Shown here: one piece after another, positions 35,575 through 48,888 of the stretch | Layout: the number at the start of each line of letters is the position of its first letter | Position numbering within the stretch: position 1 is the first letter of the stretch | Assembly: GCF_028858725.1 (NCBI RefSeq) | Contig: NC_084790.1 | Location: forward strand, 28,685,031 to 28,749,030 | Source of the DNA: Colius striatus | Taxonomy: Eukaryota > Chordata > Aves > Coliiformes > Coliidae | DNA length: 64,000 nucleotides | Direction of reading: 5' to 3' | The notes under the pieces: model-generated | Told to the model about the DNA's origin: nothing | The model's database searches: none | The model's input: the letters and a program-made list of their open reading frames with translations, nothing else | Made by a program: the position numbers and the translations under genes

Positions 35575-38500
35575 GTAAAGTTATTTATGCGTTTCCTTTC
35601 ATCTAATAATTTACTAAGACAAAAGTTTTCTGAAAAAGGAAAAAACCCATAAACTTTGAAAGCTCAATGGATTTTATTTTATGACTACTTCAAGAGTGTA
35701 TCCAGCTCTCATGATTTCATCATGAGTCTTATGGTGTTCTGTTTTTTCTTAAAGATTTGGCTCCTTGAGCCAAGCAGTAAACTGAGCATTTCAGCTTGCA
35801 TTTGAAAATGATGTGTTTAGCCTTCAGGGACTCTTGCTGGCTACATACCAGAAGGAAAACATACTAATTTTCAAGAGCTCATATTTCTTAAGCCTGTCTC
35901 ATGATTTTACAAGCTTGACATCTGAGTTTTAAATGATTGATTTTGGCAATTCTGTCCTAGTAATGCAGATGAAAAAGTCAGTGATAACACAGGAGGAGGA
36001 AGGAGCTGGGGTTCCTTTTCTTTTGTTAAGTTTTCTGCTTATGCTTTACCTAGCTTGAGTAGCAAGCACACTAAACATGACAGTTTCGTCTGAGTTTGAT
36101 GAGAAGTACCTCAACATAAATGTAGAAGGCATGGGTTGTCAGACAAGATTAATAAGATTTTGTTCTGTTACCATTGCTAGTTTCATACATGTGAAACTGG
36201 ATATGAAATTTGAGTAGGAAACAGTTACTCAGAATCACAGAATCTACATATTCTGTTTTCATATTCTCTTTCATTACTGACTCAATGTCTGGCAAAAAAA
36301 TTCCAAACCACAGGTAAGTAAAGGAGAGAGCACACGGAAAATTGTTTTGACTATGTTTCAATTATTATCTAGAATCCATCCCCCTGTTAACAAAGCTTTG
36401 CTATTCCTTATATTTCGCACTCTTCTTTACAAAGAACTTCTAAATTTTATACCTGGGCTATTTGCAGCCTGCTCTTCACAGACAACTGTGCCAGCATGCC
36501 AATATCTAAATTAAGATACATGGCAGTTACTGCTATTCTTCACATGCAAAGCATTTCAAAAGTTAATCTGAGTAGGATGGTAGCAATGCCTGATTATGAT
36601 GAATGTGCTGTGTATGATCATACTTATATTACATTAATTTGCTAATTTTATCAATCAGTTGAGCATTAACCAGGTGTTTTTTATTCAAAATTTTAACTTA
36701 ACAACTTTTAGTAAGCTCTCATTCCTCATTAAATGAAGTTGCTCCTGAAATACAGGAATAAAACTGTGTATGTGCAGCACAGTTGGTAACAATGCTGCAT
36801 TATATAAGATTAATGAATAGCTGTGGTTTTATACTGTACCTAGCTTGAAAAAAGTTTATCAAACAGATAATTGTTTATCAACTATTAAAAAAAATATACT
36901 TTTTCCCTTTAAGGTGACTGTATTCTTGCTTTTTAAATGCAATACATTTTTCCTAGCCCTTATGTAATTCTTCAAAATAATTTGGCATACACTTGCTAGG
37001 ATGAGTTTTTAGAACTAGCTCCAAATTTTATTTTACAATTGATCTTCAAAAGCAACTTGAGAATTAGCTGCACACACTACAGTTTCCAGCAGAGTACCAG
37101 TCTTAACAGAAACTAAGAGGTTTTGGAATCTAATTTGATCAAGGTACATTGATGAAGAAGGCTACAGAAAGTACTTAGTCCTTCATCCCAACAGTTTTAT
37201 GTACTCAATGCTAAACAGCTTGGACCATTGAAGGAGTAAAGTAAAATTAATCGATTTTTAAAATTCTTACTTCAAATAAAAGTGCTTTATTGTTTTCATG
37301 CAACCAACAAATACAAAAGAATACACTTCTTAAAGACAGTTTGTTTTCAGGCCTAGAAGGGTCATATGGGACATTTTATCTTATGATTGTATGGCAGAAT
37401 TTCAGGACTGAGATTGTTTTCACAGCTGAAAAGGAACTGCCCAACACAATGCTTTTGGAAATTTGCCCAGACCTTTGGTCTGTGTGGTGTGCCTTTTTGC
37501 ATGTGTTAAGTTTATAGTTTTCTTCTCATATCCTGTAATGATACACAAGTAGCAATCTTAGTAAAAAAAAAACCCCAAAAATATTATCATGAAGATGGAA
37601 TTTTCTAGAGTCCTGTAAGAAAATATATTTGTTTAGTCACTAAAATTTAAATGTTATTTTTTCATTCTGAAATGGTTTCTTGTGAAATCCTCAATTTGGC
37701 TCTAGCAAAGGCAAGATATGTTTCCACTCCTACTTCATCCCTTGGCTTATAGAGCCCTTCTGCATGTATACTGACCAAAGTCTGCTCTGTTTATCCATTT
37801 CTTGATGCCCCAAAGGGAGAGGGCACCTTTTGCTCTTAGGAAAGGATTCTACTTGGTTTTCAGCCTGAAAACTGGTGTGTGCAGTGCAGAACCTTAGGGA
37901 AAGTTTTCCTATCTGAAGGCAGAATTTATCCTGTAAACTGTGATAAAGACAGTGGGAGAGACTTGAGGAGGACTTGTTGCCAGCATGAGTCAATGTGGTG
38001 AGTACGGACATCCCAGGGAAAATTATGGCTTTGAAGATCCATGAAAGAAAAATATCTAAAAACTGCACTTTCTTGGTAGTTGGGGAACTACTGTGTGTTG
38101 AACTCCTAATTCAGAAATTCACAACTCGCACATCAGAAAAATTGAAGTGGGGGAAGATAACTCTCTTTCTTAAACTAAAAGCATTTTGCTTATATAACAA
38201 CCATGTCCTAAGTAATAAAAGCAATAAACCACGTCTACCAATTCTGATCTCTCAAACAGAAAACCCACAGATTTTTTTTCCATAACTTACAGTGTATTTC
38301 TAGCTAAAGAAATTATTGCTGATTTAAAATCCTATAGTGACATAGCATCAGCAAAGAACTCAAAGCACGTGCTTTTTCCTTTTGAGGCTAAAACTGAAAC
38401 ATTTTAAATGCTTTGCTGAATACGCGTAGACTTCAGACAATGAATGATTATGTATGTTAATGAAAGCAACCTGTCTAAGGCAGCAGGCCAGCAGGCTGAT

Positions 38501-39484
38501 ATGGCACTTCATCTCCTTGCATGTCCAGAGACAGGTAACACTGTCTTTAGAGTGCTCTTTTCAATGAGGTACTGTAGTACTATACTTATTAGCATATGCT
38601 AGCTGTTTAAGCTGTAAGATGTTTAAAGAAGAGAGGTCTAAGCTGTAAAAGATTATCTTAATAATATGATGATCCTTGATAACTAAAATACACTCGTGGC
38701 CAACTAGAGCCATGAAATGGAACTTGGGGTTCAAAAAATATGAGCAAACAGATGAATTCATTGGTAGATAATACCACTAACGTCAGGGTTTTTTGTTCCC
38801 TAAGTTAGTAGTGAGTTGTATTTTCGAAGGAACTTGGTGCCATCTGTTGATTTGTAGCCTTGAGTTTTGCACACATGACACTGAGACACTTTGCCTTCTC
38901 TGCTTCATTGTGTGTGCAAAACAGGTAATTGCTTGCTTTCAGCCATATTTTTATACCAGAGCTGCTGCATGCTTAGCATCTGCAGATGCAGTTTTAGACA
39001 TGAGCTGTCCCAGGTGTCTTGAAGGGCACACAAATGGCTCAGTTGGCAGGAAGGAGAAAAATAATTTTGAGAAAATATTATAAGGATGTATAGCTGGTGG
39101 TGAGCTGCAGAAAGAGTTGTCACTCCACAGCTTCCTTCCCTGAAGCTTTGCTGGGCTGGCAGGGTTCTCCCCAGCTACAACAGATGTCTGAATTCTCCAG
39201 TTCGGTAGTGGAGGATGATTGTCAGCTCAACTCTTGCATTTTGGACACTAGGGCACACTCAAGTCAAGCCCCAGTGAAGAGTTTTCCTCAGATGCTGCAC
39301 GACTTGCCTGATTTTTAAACAATCCTTTGCTCTCTGTAAGATTAGTGTTTATAGTTGATTCAACCATATTTAGCAACTTGAACTAAAGCTAGGCAACTAT
39401 GGAAACCTTAGGATAGGAAAAGTAAGGACTCTACTAAAGAGGCATCACTGAAGCACAGCTAACACTGTTTTTTCCTTTCTGCAG
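35575..39484 (+). other. NREP: NREP intron 3
   Basis: 3.9 kb of AT-rich sequence with no further coding exon or transposable element I can support. It ends in a pyrimidine-rich acceptor, tttttcctttctgcag. Confidence 0.7.
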
Positions 39485-39610
39485 GGAAGTCTCCCCATCT
39501 CGAAGGAAGAAAATCGCAAGAAGAAAAGTGATGTGGAAGGGACATACCTGGTTCCAGTAAATGGCTATGGACACCATTTCAACAAAATCAATCACCTCTA
39601 CTCTTTTTAG
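39485..39610 (+). CDS. NREP: NREP terminal coding exon, residues 28-68
   Basis: After the acceptor at 39484, 41 codons follow in phase 0, then TAG at 39608-39610. The start GSLPISKEENRKKK lines up with the basic G-R-L-P-V-P-K-E-V-N-R-K-K block of mammalian P311 and is the strongest evidence for the gene. The tail is less alike but ends in a similar aromatic motif, HLYSF here against YLHFF. Together with Met and the 26 codons of the previous exon, the product is 68 residues. No signal peptide or membrane segment is present. The basic cluster is a possible nuclear or RNA-related surface, which is inference. Confidence 0.92.
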   Translation, partial: GSLPISKEENRKKKSDVEGTYLVPVNGYGHHFNKINHLYSF

Positions 39611-40998
39611 TCATTTCTCCATTTGTATTACATATGGTGTATGGGTTTGATGAGGTCATGGTGTCATATATTGGGAATTGTTTCTGTGTAAATCATCAAG
39701 TGTGAGAAGAAACTTTGGGACTCTGAGCCTTGCTTTAGAGAATTAACAGTGTACCAAACGTGTACCATAAAGGATAGTTTTTAACATTCTGACTCAAGTG
39801 AAAGCTCTCAGAATTTCACACTGTGAATCCATGTTTACAAACATTACAGGTGGGCCCTCAGGCCTAGTTCTACCACAGCAATGTCTTCCACTACTCAAAC
39901 TCCACTGCTCACATGCACCGGTAAACAGCTCTCTCCATTTCCACCATCCTGAACTGCTTCTTGCAGAGGCTGAGAGTCCCCTTTTTTAATTTTTCATTTA
40001 GATGTAACAAGCCTAGTAGTTTATTTTCAATGATTGTCTGTATATCTCTATATTTTATCCATGTACTCTTTTGGTGTATAGAAGTAGTATGAAACTCATG
40101 GTTTCCTTGTGGTAAGTGATCGTCATGCTGCCACGGGATTTGAGACACTGATGAATGGTGCTATTTTGGACTTTAAATATGCTCCTTGGCAAGGTAGCTC
40201 TGATGGAGTTATTTTTTATTTCCATGTTTTGAGAAGGTGTGGTACTTTGTTTTTCTGAATGTTGTTCTTTAGATTGGACTGACTTGTTTACTTGTGTCTT
40301 CAGTGTGGCTTTCTTATTCAGTGCTGTAGGTGAGTAACTACTTAAAGTGTACAAGCGAGGAACCAATACCCTATCAGAGTCCACTCACAAACATGCAGTT
40401 ACAGTGGGAGCAATCACAAAAGTGTAATTTAAGTAATATCTCCTTTCTGACTCCTATCCACCTAACAAAGAAAGATGAGCAATAATTTTCAACCAACCTC
40501 TCAAATTATCTTTTGATTTTTGTCTTTTTTTCTAAAAGTCTTATTTTTGTAAAGAAGGAACAAGTTTTAATGTCTTCTTCAAATCCATAAAATAGGGGAT
40601 ATAGTAAGAAAAACACCAAATTTCTAGGAGTAGAAGTCCTAAAGGGGAAACAGTACATTTCCATGGTACTGTCAACATGTGGACTTTACATTTTTGTTCT
40701 TGCTCCTGGACTACTATCAATACAAAACCAACACAAAACCCAAAACTAAACAATATCATCTACTCATGGAGTGTTGTTGTGTTAGACACAGTCTGAAAGC
40801 CCACCTTAATTTTTTATATAACTCTGTCTTTTAGCTCTTCCTTTTACAGGGCAGGCCTTGTTCCGAACTGTTTTAGCTTTTGACTGTTAAATACCAATGC
40901 ATGCACTGCACTTCCTAGATTTCTTTCCTTTCCTCGCCTTCTGTATCCCTTTTCTTGTACATTTTGTTTTCCAATATATTAGATAACATCTACTGTGC

Positions 40999-41006
40999 TG
41001 TATATA
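40999..41006 (+). promoter_or_regulatory. NREP: Pumilio-type element in NREP 3'UTR
   Basis: TGTATATA matches the PUM1/2 binding consensus. A single site in an AT-rich UTR may be chance. Confidence 0.35.
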
Positions 41007-41153
41007 TAGCAAGAAGTAATATTCAGCAGTTGTGGCATTTATGTATAGTTGCAATTGTGTACTGCTGAAAAGGCAGGCTTTTGTAACAATGTGATCTTTA
41101 ATAATGCACTACAAGTACCCAATGTATTTTAGCTATTTTAGTAGGATTTGTTC

Positions 41154-41159
41154 AATAAA
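41154..41159 (+). terminator. NREP: NREP polyadenylation signal
   Basis: Canonical AATAAA, followed about 20-30 nt later by a GT-rich stretch (tgtgatgtctgtttcc). Cleavage is expected near 41170-41185. Confidence 0.75.
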
Positions 41160-41768
41160 TATGCAAGCTCTAAGGGTAGCTGTGATGTCTGTTTCCTTAT
41201 TACAATAAGGGGAGGGCTTGTTTTCTGTTTGCTTGCACCTGTTCTTCACAGGACTTCTGAGGGTTTTTAAAAAAATATCTGTTGAAGCAAAAGCTGATTC
41301 CTTTTGTTGTCTGCTAAACAATAGCCACTAAGATAACCTGAAAGCCAGACTTGAATCTGGGAAATGATAGCTGCTGTACTTCTCTTTCAAGACTACTGAG
41401 TCACTGGGTCAGGTGTGACATTTGACGCTATTTTTAGGAATCCCAGGAGGGAACTGTGGGGCTGTGCATGGCAAATATAATAGGTTTGATTTTCCAACTC
41501 TGATCAACTGAATTAAAAGGCTGTTTTCCTAGTGTGTGCAATATAGTTTAAAAAAATGTTGACCCAATCCTCTCTAACAATTCTTTTATTGGAGGAAAAC
41601 ATAGTATGCACATTTCTCAGTTTTAGAACACTTATTGGTCTAATTTTAGCATAGAAAACAGATAGAACAGCATTTTTTTAAAAAACACAAGCAGTGACCC
41701 ACAAATTAATATTAGATGTTGGACTAGGCCTAACTCTATGGTTAGAAAGTAGTTTCATCTATCTCTAG

Positions 41769-41826
41769 CATATGTATATACATATAGCTATTATATATAT
41801 ATATGTACACATCTATATACATATGT
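41769..41826. repeat. TA/CATA-rich simple repeat
   Basis: Alternating ATATGTATATACATATA text with a (TA)7-8 core and self-complementary halves, so it can form a cruciform-like hairpin. Confidence 0.8.
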
Positions 41827-43433
41827 AAACTATGAGAAATTGTTAATAGAATTAGAGCAATTTCATTTAAAAAATTAATTTCATTCTGGCTCAGGACACC
41901 CCATGGCCAAGAGTCCAGGGGAACACTGGAAGTGTAGTGCAAATGGTGACAGAGAATGTGATTGATAGGGAATGACTGGAAGATTGGTTTAGTCTAAAGT
42001 GGAGTTAATTAACTGCTCTTCATGGGGGTACAGTGAGATAGTGTTCAGTGTCTTAAGAGAGGTTGAGGTAATACCTAGAAATTTGGAAAATACTTTCAAA
42101 GGTGAAAGGATAAGAATGTGCTTGAGGAGGATTCAAAAGCAGAGTCTGTTGATGTTCATCTTCTGAAGTTTTTTGGAACGTGTTGTTAAGTATCTGTTTT
42201 TATATGTATTATTTGTAACTCAAAGACAGATAGACCTATTAGGAAGGTCTAGAATAGGCTAGAATCAAGAATTTCTATCCTTCTGTGGGTTCCTAAAAAC
42301 TTCCCTCGTAAACACAGAGTGGCCTCATACATTTCCAAAACCATCCACACGTCTTACATGCTCCACTCGCCTTTTACTCATGCTGCAGACTGAGTCTGAG
42401 GGGGATGTTATGTATGTGCTTCTTGTGGTCCCTCAGATCTCTCTTTTCTGAGGTTCATTTGAGTTCTGATAAAATAGCTGATAGAAAAATGTGAACTTAC
42501 AGAAGCTTTGCTGTTACAACCATGAAAACTTGGCTAACTTACACTCTGGCTGCAAGAAAGGAAAGATCAGGAGGAAAAAAACAAACGCATACAGAACATA
42601 GCAACCAGTTATGGGGAAACAGGAAATTCAGTAGTTATACCTGTCTGGGCTAGAGCTCAAGAGATGCAAGGTTTGTAGAGGCAGAACCTGAGTGTTATGC
42701 TCCAATTTGAAACAGGTATTTTCTTTTTCAAAGGCAGAGCTTTGAAATACCTTGTTGAAGACAAACAGGAAGCAAACTTGGCTTTAGAGAACAGTCACTA
42801 ATGGTTTTTCTCCCCAAGTTTTGTGAGTGGGGAGCTGCAAGAGAGGAGGCAGACTGGTAGCCCCACTGGGAAAAGCCATACCAGGAGAAGACACTCTTGG
42901 CCACCTGCATGGAGACCAGGGGAAGGCCTTGATGACTCATCTGTGTCTTCCTAGCCCAATCTGGGCTTCAAGACTCCGGCATTGCTCTGACCATGGACGT
43001 GCCTGACAACACTCACACAAAGGCCACCAGAGTTAGATCCCAAGTCTCCAGAACCAGGCTGTGGGAGAATGTTGTAAACCAGAGCAGACATGCTGTAGTT
43101 TGCATCCTTCTGAGGAAAGGGTTCAACGCTTGGATACTCCAACAGTGTCTGCCTATGCTGTAGAATGAAAAAGAAAATACATCCTGTATTTATAATTCAA
43201 TTGCTATGTAAACATAACCTATAATCCTCAAGTAACCTACTAGCATACTGACAATCACAATTGCCTACACTTATTCACTTGAACCATTTTGTAACTGCAA
43301 CCAGAGCTCTGAGCTACTGTCTGTCTGTCAGGGTATGACCAGATAGACTGTGTAGGTAGGCTGTGTAGGCTGGTGTAAATTATCTCAGGAAGCAGTGCAA
43401 CTGCAAAATCAGCACAGATTAAATAAAAAAAAT

Positions 43434-43451
43434 CAACAACAACAACAACAA
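43434..43451. repeat. (CAA)6 microsatellite
   Basis: Six CAA units followed by an A-rich tail. Confidence 0.85.
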
Positions 43452-46400
43452 AAAATCCAAACCAAAACAAAAAACTTGGAAAGATGCTCATGCTCTTTGT
43501 GTATTCCTTTCTACCTTGCCTTTTCTGATACTGCCTGAGCATGTTAGCTTGATCCCATTTGTCAATTTATAACATTTCAGAGCAGCTTAACCCTAATTCT
43601 GCTCTGAACACTCCAATTTGGTGGTTTAAGCTGTAGGTTTAAAGACTTCATCCTGTATTTCACTTGGTGTGTACTGTTTTTCAAAGCTCTCAACATCTTG
43701 TGACTCATCTAATATTTTCCAGCTGCTGATTCCAGGGGAGGAGATGTGACCCAAGAGCTGATACAAAGGAAGAGTATCCTGCTTGCACAGCACTGTTTCA
43801 AATTAATATTGCACGTGTCTGAAGTTAAACCCATGAATCCATCCAGACAGATAAATTGTGTTACTGAGAAATTTATGTAATTTAGAGATGATCCTGAAAG
43901 TTTTACATCTCAGCAGCAGAGACCTCTTTCTTCCAAGACACATGCTCAAGATGAAAATGGTAGGCAGGTTTCTCATGTATTTTTTCAAGTATTCTCAGCC
44001 GGTATTTGCAATTTTGAGTCTTCATCTCAGCAGATTCTCATTAACAAATACAAGAACTCAGAAAGCTCTTTGTGCCATGATTTCTCCTTTCAACACCTCC
44101 TTCCAAAAGCTGCATTTCTTAGCTGGAAATTTCAGTGTGTTTTAAGGTCAAAATAAAATTCTCTGTACTTATCCACTCAAGACATCATTGACCATCTATG
44201 ACAAAACAACTGGACAGCAAGTCCCAGAGGCTGCTAAGTTTAGGAGTAGTTTGTGCAGATTTACACTTATATCTAGATTTACTTTCCCACTGGTTATGCA
44301 ATCAGTTGCATTCACTGACTGTACTGGTAGCTGCTAGAGTTAAACGTGTTAGCAGACTGTCAAAGTAGCTTTGTCTCTGGAGGTTTCATTTCCCTGTGAG
44401 TCATTTTGGGTTGGTCACTTTTTCCTCACTACCGTTTGCTCCGAGATGAGCTTTTGCCCACTAGTGCAAGTCTGCTGAAGTCCCCTGGGAGGCTCAGGAG
44501 CCGCAGTGTTTCCGCCACAAACTTCAATCGGCCATTCAAAACCACCTGTAGCATCTAACAAACTCAGAGCTCATTTGCTTTCTTTTCAAACCCAACAAAT
44601 TCTTGGTGTGTGTTCAGTAGCCCGCTCAAGCTGGCAGTGTTTTTCACTGGAAGGTTATGTGAGGACAGGACTGTTTGAGGCAAAAACACCCTCCAGGAAA
44701 AGAAAGAGGGAGAGGGTATGAAAACGATGCCTAAGTATTGCGTTTGTAAATAAACAGCAGTAAGTTATCAATAAGTTAACCATAGCAGCAGAAAACATTT
44801 TGTGTCAGATTCTGGAAAGCTAACCAAGGCAGGAAATGGCTATGTAAAGTGCAAAATTGTTACTGTTTAAAAGTGCACTTTGATCAACAAAGTGAGAAAA
44901 GATGTATTTCATTCTTTTCATTCTGAAATACAGCAATTTGAGCAAGTTCTTTTCAGTGGGGAGCCCAGACTTGCAATTTACTATAACTGTTAAAGCTCAG
45001 AGCAAGTATGAGAGCAGAGGCAGAACCAGAGTGCTCTTCCTCAAGGTTCATTTTATGTTTTGCTGAAGGATCTGAACATCTAAAGTCTGAAGGGAACAAC
45101 TGGGCACTTGGCAGGGGGTTGCAGATTTTGCACCCCATCTCTCGTCTTGTCAAAGTCCAACACTGTGCCTCTCTGCTTCTTCAGTTCCCTCTGCCCAAAT
45201 GGTCACAAAGAAGCAAGTTTTAACAAGAGAAGCCCATGTCTAGTGTCTATCTTGAGTCAAGTACCCTATTCACATCACCCAGGTGTATTTGACAATCCAT
45301 AATAATATTGCATGTAGTGTTCTGAGGCAGAGGAGAAACTTTCTGAAGAGAAATGAGAGTAATGGGGTTACTCCAGTCCCTGAAAGTGAGATGGACAGAG
45401 ATCCAGAAGACAGTGAACAATTCACTAGGCTGGACAAACAAGATCAAAACCAGGTTCCAAGGGCTGACCCAAATCTTTTGATGCACTTGTGAAGCAGACA
45501 TTTCAGTGGAGGGATTGAAACTGTGTAGTTCAGCTGTCCCAGTCTGGAAGGTGTCACTGACAACACTGCCCATGTCTCGCAGACAGGCAGGCTGTGAGCA
45601 GAAGGGTGCACCTGCACTCAGCGCAGGTGAGCAGCCCTCAAGTGGGCTCTGTCCCTGCACCTTGCCTGAGCCTTCTCACCAGCTTGGGCTGCTGGAAGCC
45701 CAACATCAAGTTGTCTGTTCTGGGTTGCTTCGCTGCTACTGACTAGGCATTAAAGCTCTTCACATTTTAAGTGTCAATGATTTTCCTTTATTATTAAGGT
45801 GACTGTGCTGTGGTATTTTCTCCTCAGAAACCACATTGCTCCAGTGAGGAGGAACAGCACAAACCACAGCTCATCCTATGCCAGGGCATTCTGGAACCTG
45901 TAAGTCTTAACTAGTCTGAATCAGCTATTGGGCAGTTTTTCGACAGGGAATAATATTGGACTGACTTAGGGAAATATGGTCTAAGAAAAGGAGTTAGAAC
46001 ACAGGTTCCTTGAAAAGCCATTTTTCCCCCCAACCACTTTAATGAGCTTTGTACTGCTCTAACGTGCTTGAGAGGTGAGGAAAACATGGCACTGGTATCA
46101 AGAATGGGCTTTTGTTCTACTAGGCCACTGGGAAAGTATGAGAGAGACACAGCTTTCTGCTCTTGTAGCAATTCCTGCCTGGACCCTATATGTAAAGTCA
46201 ATACCCTTTTACTTTAACTCCCACCTCTGGTATCTGTAAACATTAATTTCAGAAATCTAAGAGCAAATGAAGTTATATAACGTGATGAAAATCTGTTTGA
46301 ACATCTTGTTTGTGGATAGTGCAGTAGCATTGCAGCGCCAGGTAAGGTTTGCTCCTATTTCCGTAAATCGTGTAACCTTTTTTTTAAATTTCAGGCTGGT

Positions 46401-46588
46401 CCAGTTCCAAAGACCGGGCTTCCTTGCACTTCTTAGAATTATACACGAAGCGCCGAACCAGCTCATCCACACCCACTGACCAAACCATCCCCATAAACAT
46501 AAACTCTCTCTTAAAATAATATAGTGCTTCAAGTAAATGGATTTTTGATTGCTCATAGAATAATTAGCTGTGTCCTTACTTTTGACAA

Positions 46589-46835
46589 TGTTCTGGTTTA
46601 GCAAGGAGCAGCTTTTGGCTTAGTAACAGGGGGAGCGGGTTGCAGTGAAGACCCGGTAAAGAGTTTGCGGACCCTCCCCCGGCTCCTGGGTTCAGACCCA
46701 CCTCCAGCCCAGCTGGGCCAATCTGGCGCCTCTGCCATCACTATTTAGGGGACGGGAATTTGGAATGCGAGGCAGAAGGTGTAAGAGTGATACAAGATGG
46801 AGGCGACCACGTGGACCCTTCAGGTTAGGTAAGGC
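46589..46835 (+). mobile_element. probable truncated avian ERV LTR
   Basis: Starts TGTTCTGGTTTAGC, the typical left end of avian ERV-L-type LTRs, and is a sharp GC-rich block in AT-rich DNA. It contains CCAAT (46718-46722) and a TATA-like TATTTA (46742-46747) at promoter spacing, as in a U3 region. No matching right terminus (…CCAGAACA) or polyadenylation signal is found, so the 3' part appears lost. It could also be an unrelated GC-rich promoter fragment. Confidence 0.5.
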
Positions 46836-48888
46836 TGTCCATTATTTTGTTAAACTTTCCTCTCCTCCTTTAATACAGGCAAATATTTCCAGGGTAAGAG
46901 TAACAAGAAAAAGCTTAGCTTAGTTGTGTAAACACTTCAGCAGAGTTAGGAGATTCTGAGTACTCCAAGGACTATTCACATATTTTGTATTGAACAGGAA
47001 CATGAAAAAAGTAACCCAAATAGCTGCATGAAGACAACTTGACCTGAGAAAGTGAGCCTGCTCCAGGTGCAGCACAGTTTGTGCAGCATAGTCACAACAC
47101 TGAGACACTGCCTGGTACTGAGCATCTTCTTCAGTTCAATAGCAGTCATCTAAAAAGACTTTTTGCAACCAGAGTAAGCATCTGTGGCTCCTACTGTGTC
47201 GTGTCATGGTGGAAGGGAGAGGACAAGGAGGGGGTAAGGCTGTACATCTTTGTATTTCAACTTATCAACCAAATAGAAACTTTGGAGTAAGAAACATTCT
47301 ACCAAGTAAAGTCTCTGTGTGACAACTAGGCTACACAATATGAGGCAGGACAGAGAGCCAGTTCCACAGTGTGCTTGCTGCTGAGTGAAAAGCTTTGGCC
47401 AAACATTGAGAACAGAACTGTATCCAGTCTACTGCTGACATCCATTCCCTTCTATTTAGCGAAGCTCACAAAGTGCTGTGTGCATGTTGCCCAGCCTTCT
47501 TCTCCATGGAGGTCCTGTAGGGGCAGGTATCAGTCTGCTTTCTTGATGAGGACTACAAAGCCTTTCCTGCTTTCCTTGAGAACCACAAGGACCAGTGATC
47601 AGGATACGTGAGGACTCCTTTCTAAAAGCTGCCTGGTGGTAGTGTCAGAGAAGGCAGGAGCAACACAAATGCTGGGAGAGGCTGATGGGGTAGCTGTGCT
47701 GTTTGAGGACACTCCACATACACAATATGGATAGGTCTGGCCCCATCTGCATGCAACTTTGAAACCTTTAGTGTGCATTTGTATAGGATACGATGTCTTT
47801 TCTGGGCTAGCACCCAGGAATGGACAGACGTCATCTCCCAAGCCAAGCAAAGAGTACTAGATATGCTGGACACCAAGGCAAAAAAGCAATTGTAGCAGCA
47901 AGGGCTCAGAATTGGTATTGCAAGGAATAATTTCTTTAATTGCACCTGTATGTGAGAGCCTAATTGTCCTTCATATGCCAGATAAGTGACTGTAATGGTG
48001 AAACTTAAAAGCTTATACAGACCTGTAAGATGCTCTAGAATGGCAAATAAAACACAAAGTTGAATCTAGAAGCCAGTTGTCAGTCGGTTGTCAGGCCTAA
48101 TCTCATTAGCCCCTGGAGCAAGCCTCCTTAGCTCAAGATCAGAGCAAGGCTGACAGGGTTATGTCCTTTCTGGGACAGAATTACTTGGCAGCAGCTAAGG
48201 TTTTTTGGAAATGCTTGCTGCTCTGGCCAGTAGACATGTCGTAGTTCAAAAATGGCAGAGCACATAGAAACGTCCCTACAACATTCGATATTAAGAGGTT
48301 AGCCAAGTGTCACCCATCTAGCTTGTGTAAGACAAGAAACAAAGGAGTTTCCACTAACATTACAGAGGTAAGCAATTTAGAATCAGAAGGAATTACATTC
48401 TGAACTAAATCATAAACAGTCTGAGTACATGCTACCTCACTGTGTCAGAGAAACAAAGGGCTTAGTTGGATAAAAATTTATTTTAAAAAACCTGCTACAT
48501 CTGTCATAAATGAGATGTTATTTGCTGTTACACTAACCAGAATTAGAATTAATACAGAATAGGTTTGTGGTTCACGTCAGAATTAATGACTGTAAGGCTT
48601 ATATTGGGAATAAACTTTTCCTGTTGGCATGTTAAGCTGTATAACTGGATTTGTAAAGGTCCTACATGTGTTCTTTCACTTAACATTGCAAGATTTGTGC
48701 TTTTCCATACCTACCCAAGTTTTCTGATAATTAGAGCATTAACACTGAGATTTAGGACAATGGAAAGCAGCAGCATTGCACAAACCAAGTGTGTTATATG
48801 CTGTCTTTATGACAAAAAGGGAAAATATATCACGTTACATTACTGTGAAGCAAGGGCAGGTGGTAAGAGGAAACAATTTTTCAGCACG
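46836..48888. other. intergenic, nothing recognised
   Basis: Spacer with short open frames on both strands (for example 47599-47945) but no domain, exon pair or repeat I can support. Confidence 0.45.

Larger units (their letters stand above)
20096..41180 (+). other. NREP: NREP gene (transcript model)
   Basis: Model: 5' exon to 20168, exon 21631-21693, exon 35497-35574, terminal exon 39485 to about 41180. All internal boundaries are AG/GT and all coding junctions fall between codons. Introns are about 1.5, 13.8 and 3.9 kb. The 68-codon product matches P311/NREP in length and in the conserved blocks P-x-L-x-(I/V)-W-V-S, F-P, G-x-x-P-K-G and L-P-(I/V)-x-K-E-x-N-R-K-K. P311 is a small intracellular protein linked to TGF-beta expression, myofibroblast differentiation, axon regeneration and binding of eIF3b; those roles come from mammals. 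The introns are nearly free of transposable elements. Confidence 0.88.
39611..41180 (+). other. NREP: NREP 3'UTR
   Basis: About 1.57 kb of U/A-rich sequence from the stop to a polyadenylation signal. It includes TGTATATA at 40999-41006, a match to the Pumilio element TGTANATA, and at least two ATTTA pentamers (near 40001 and 41037). No other AATAAA is seen before 41154. The ORFs inside on the minus strand (for example 40055-40384) are chance. Confidence 0.75.
41181..46588. other. intergenic downstream of NREP
   Basis: AT-rich spacer with simple repeats (41769-41826 TA-rich; 43434-43451 CAA). No gene, RNA or transposable element that I can name. Short ORFs up to 137 codons (45247-45660, minus) have no recognisable domain. 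Confidence 0.5.

Noticed and set aside
45247..45742. Overlapping ORFs of 69-137 codons
   Set aside because: Present on both strands with no domain or conserved motif.
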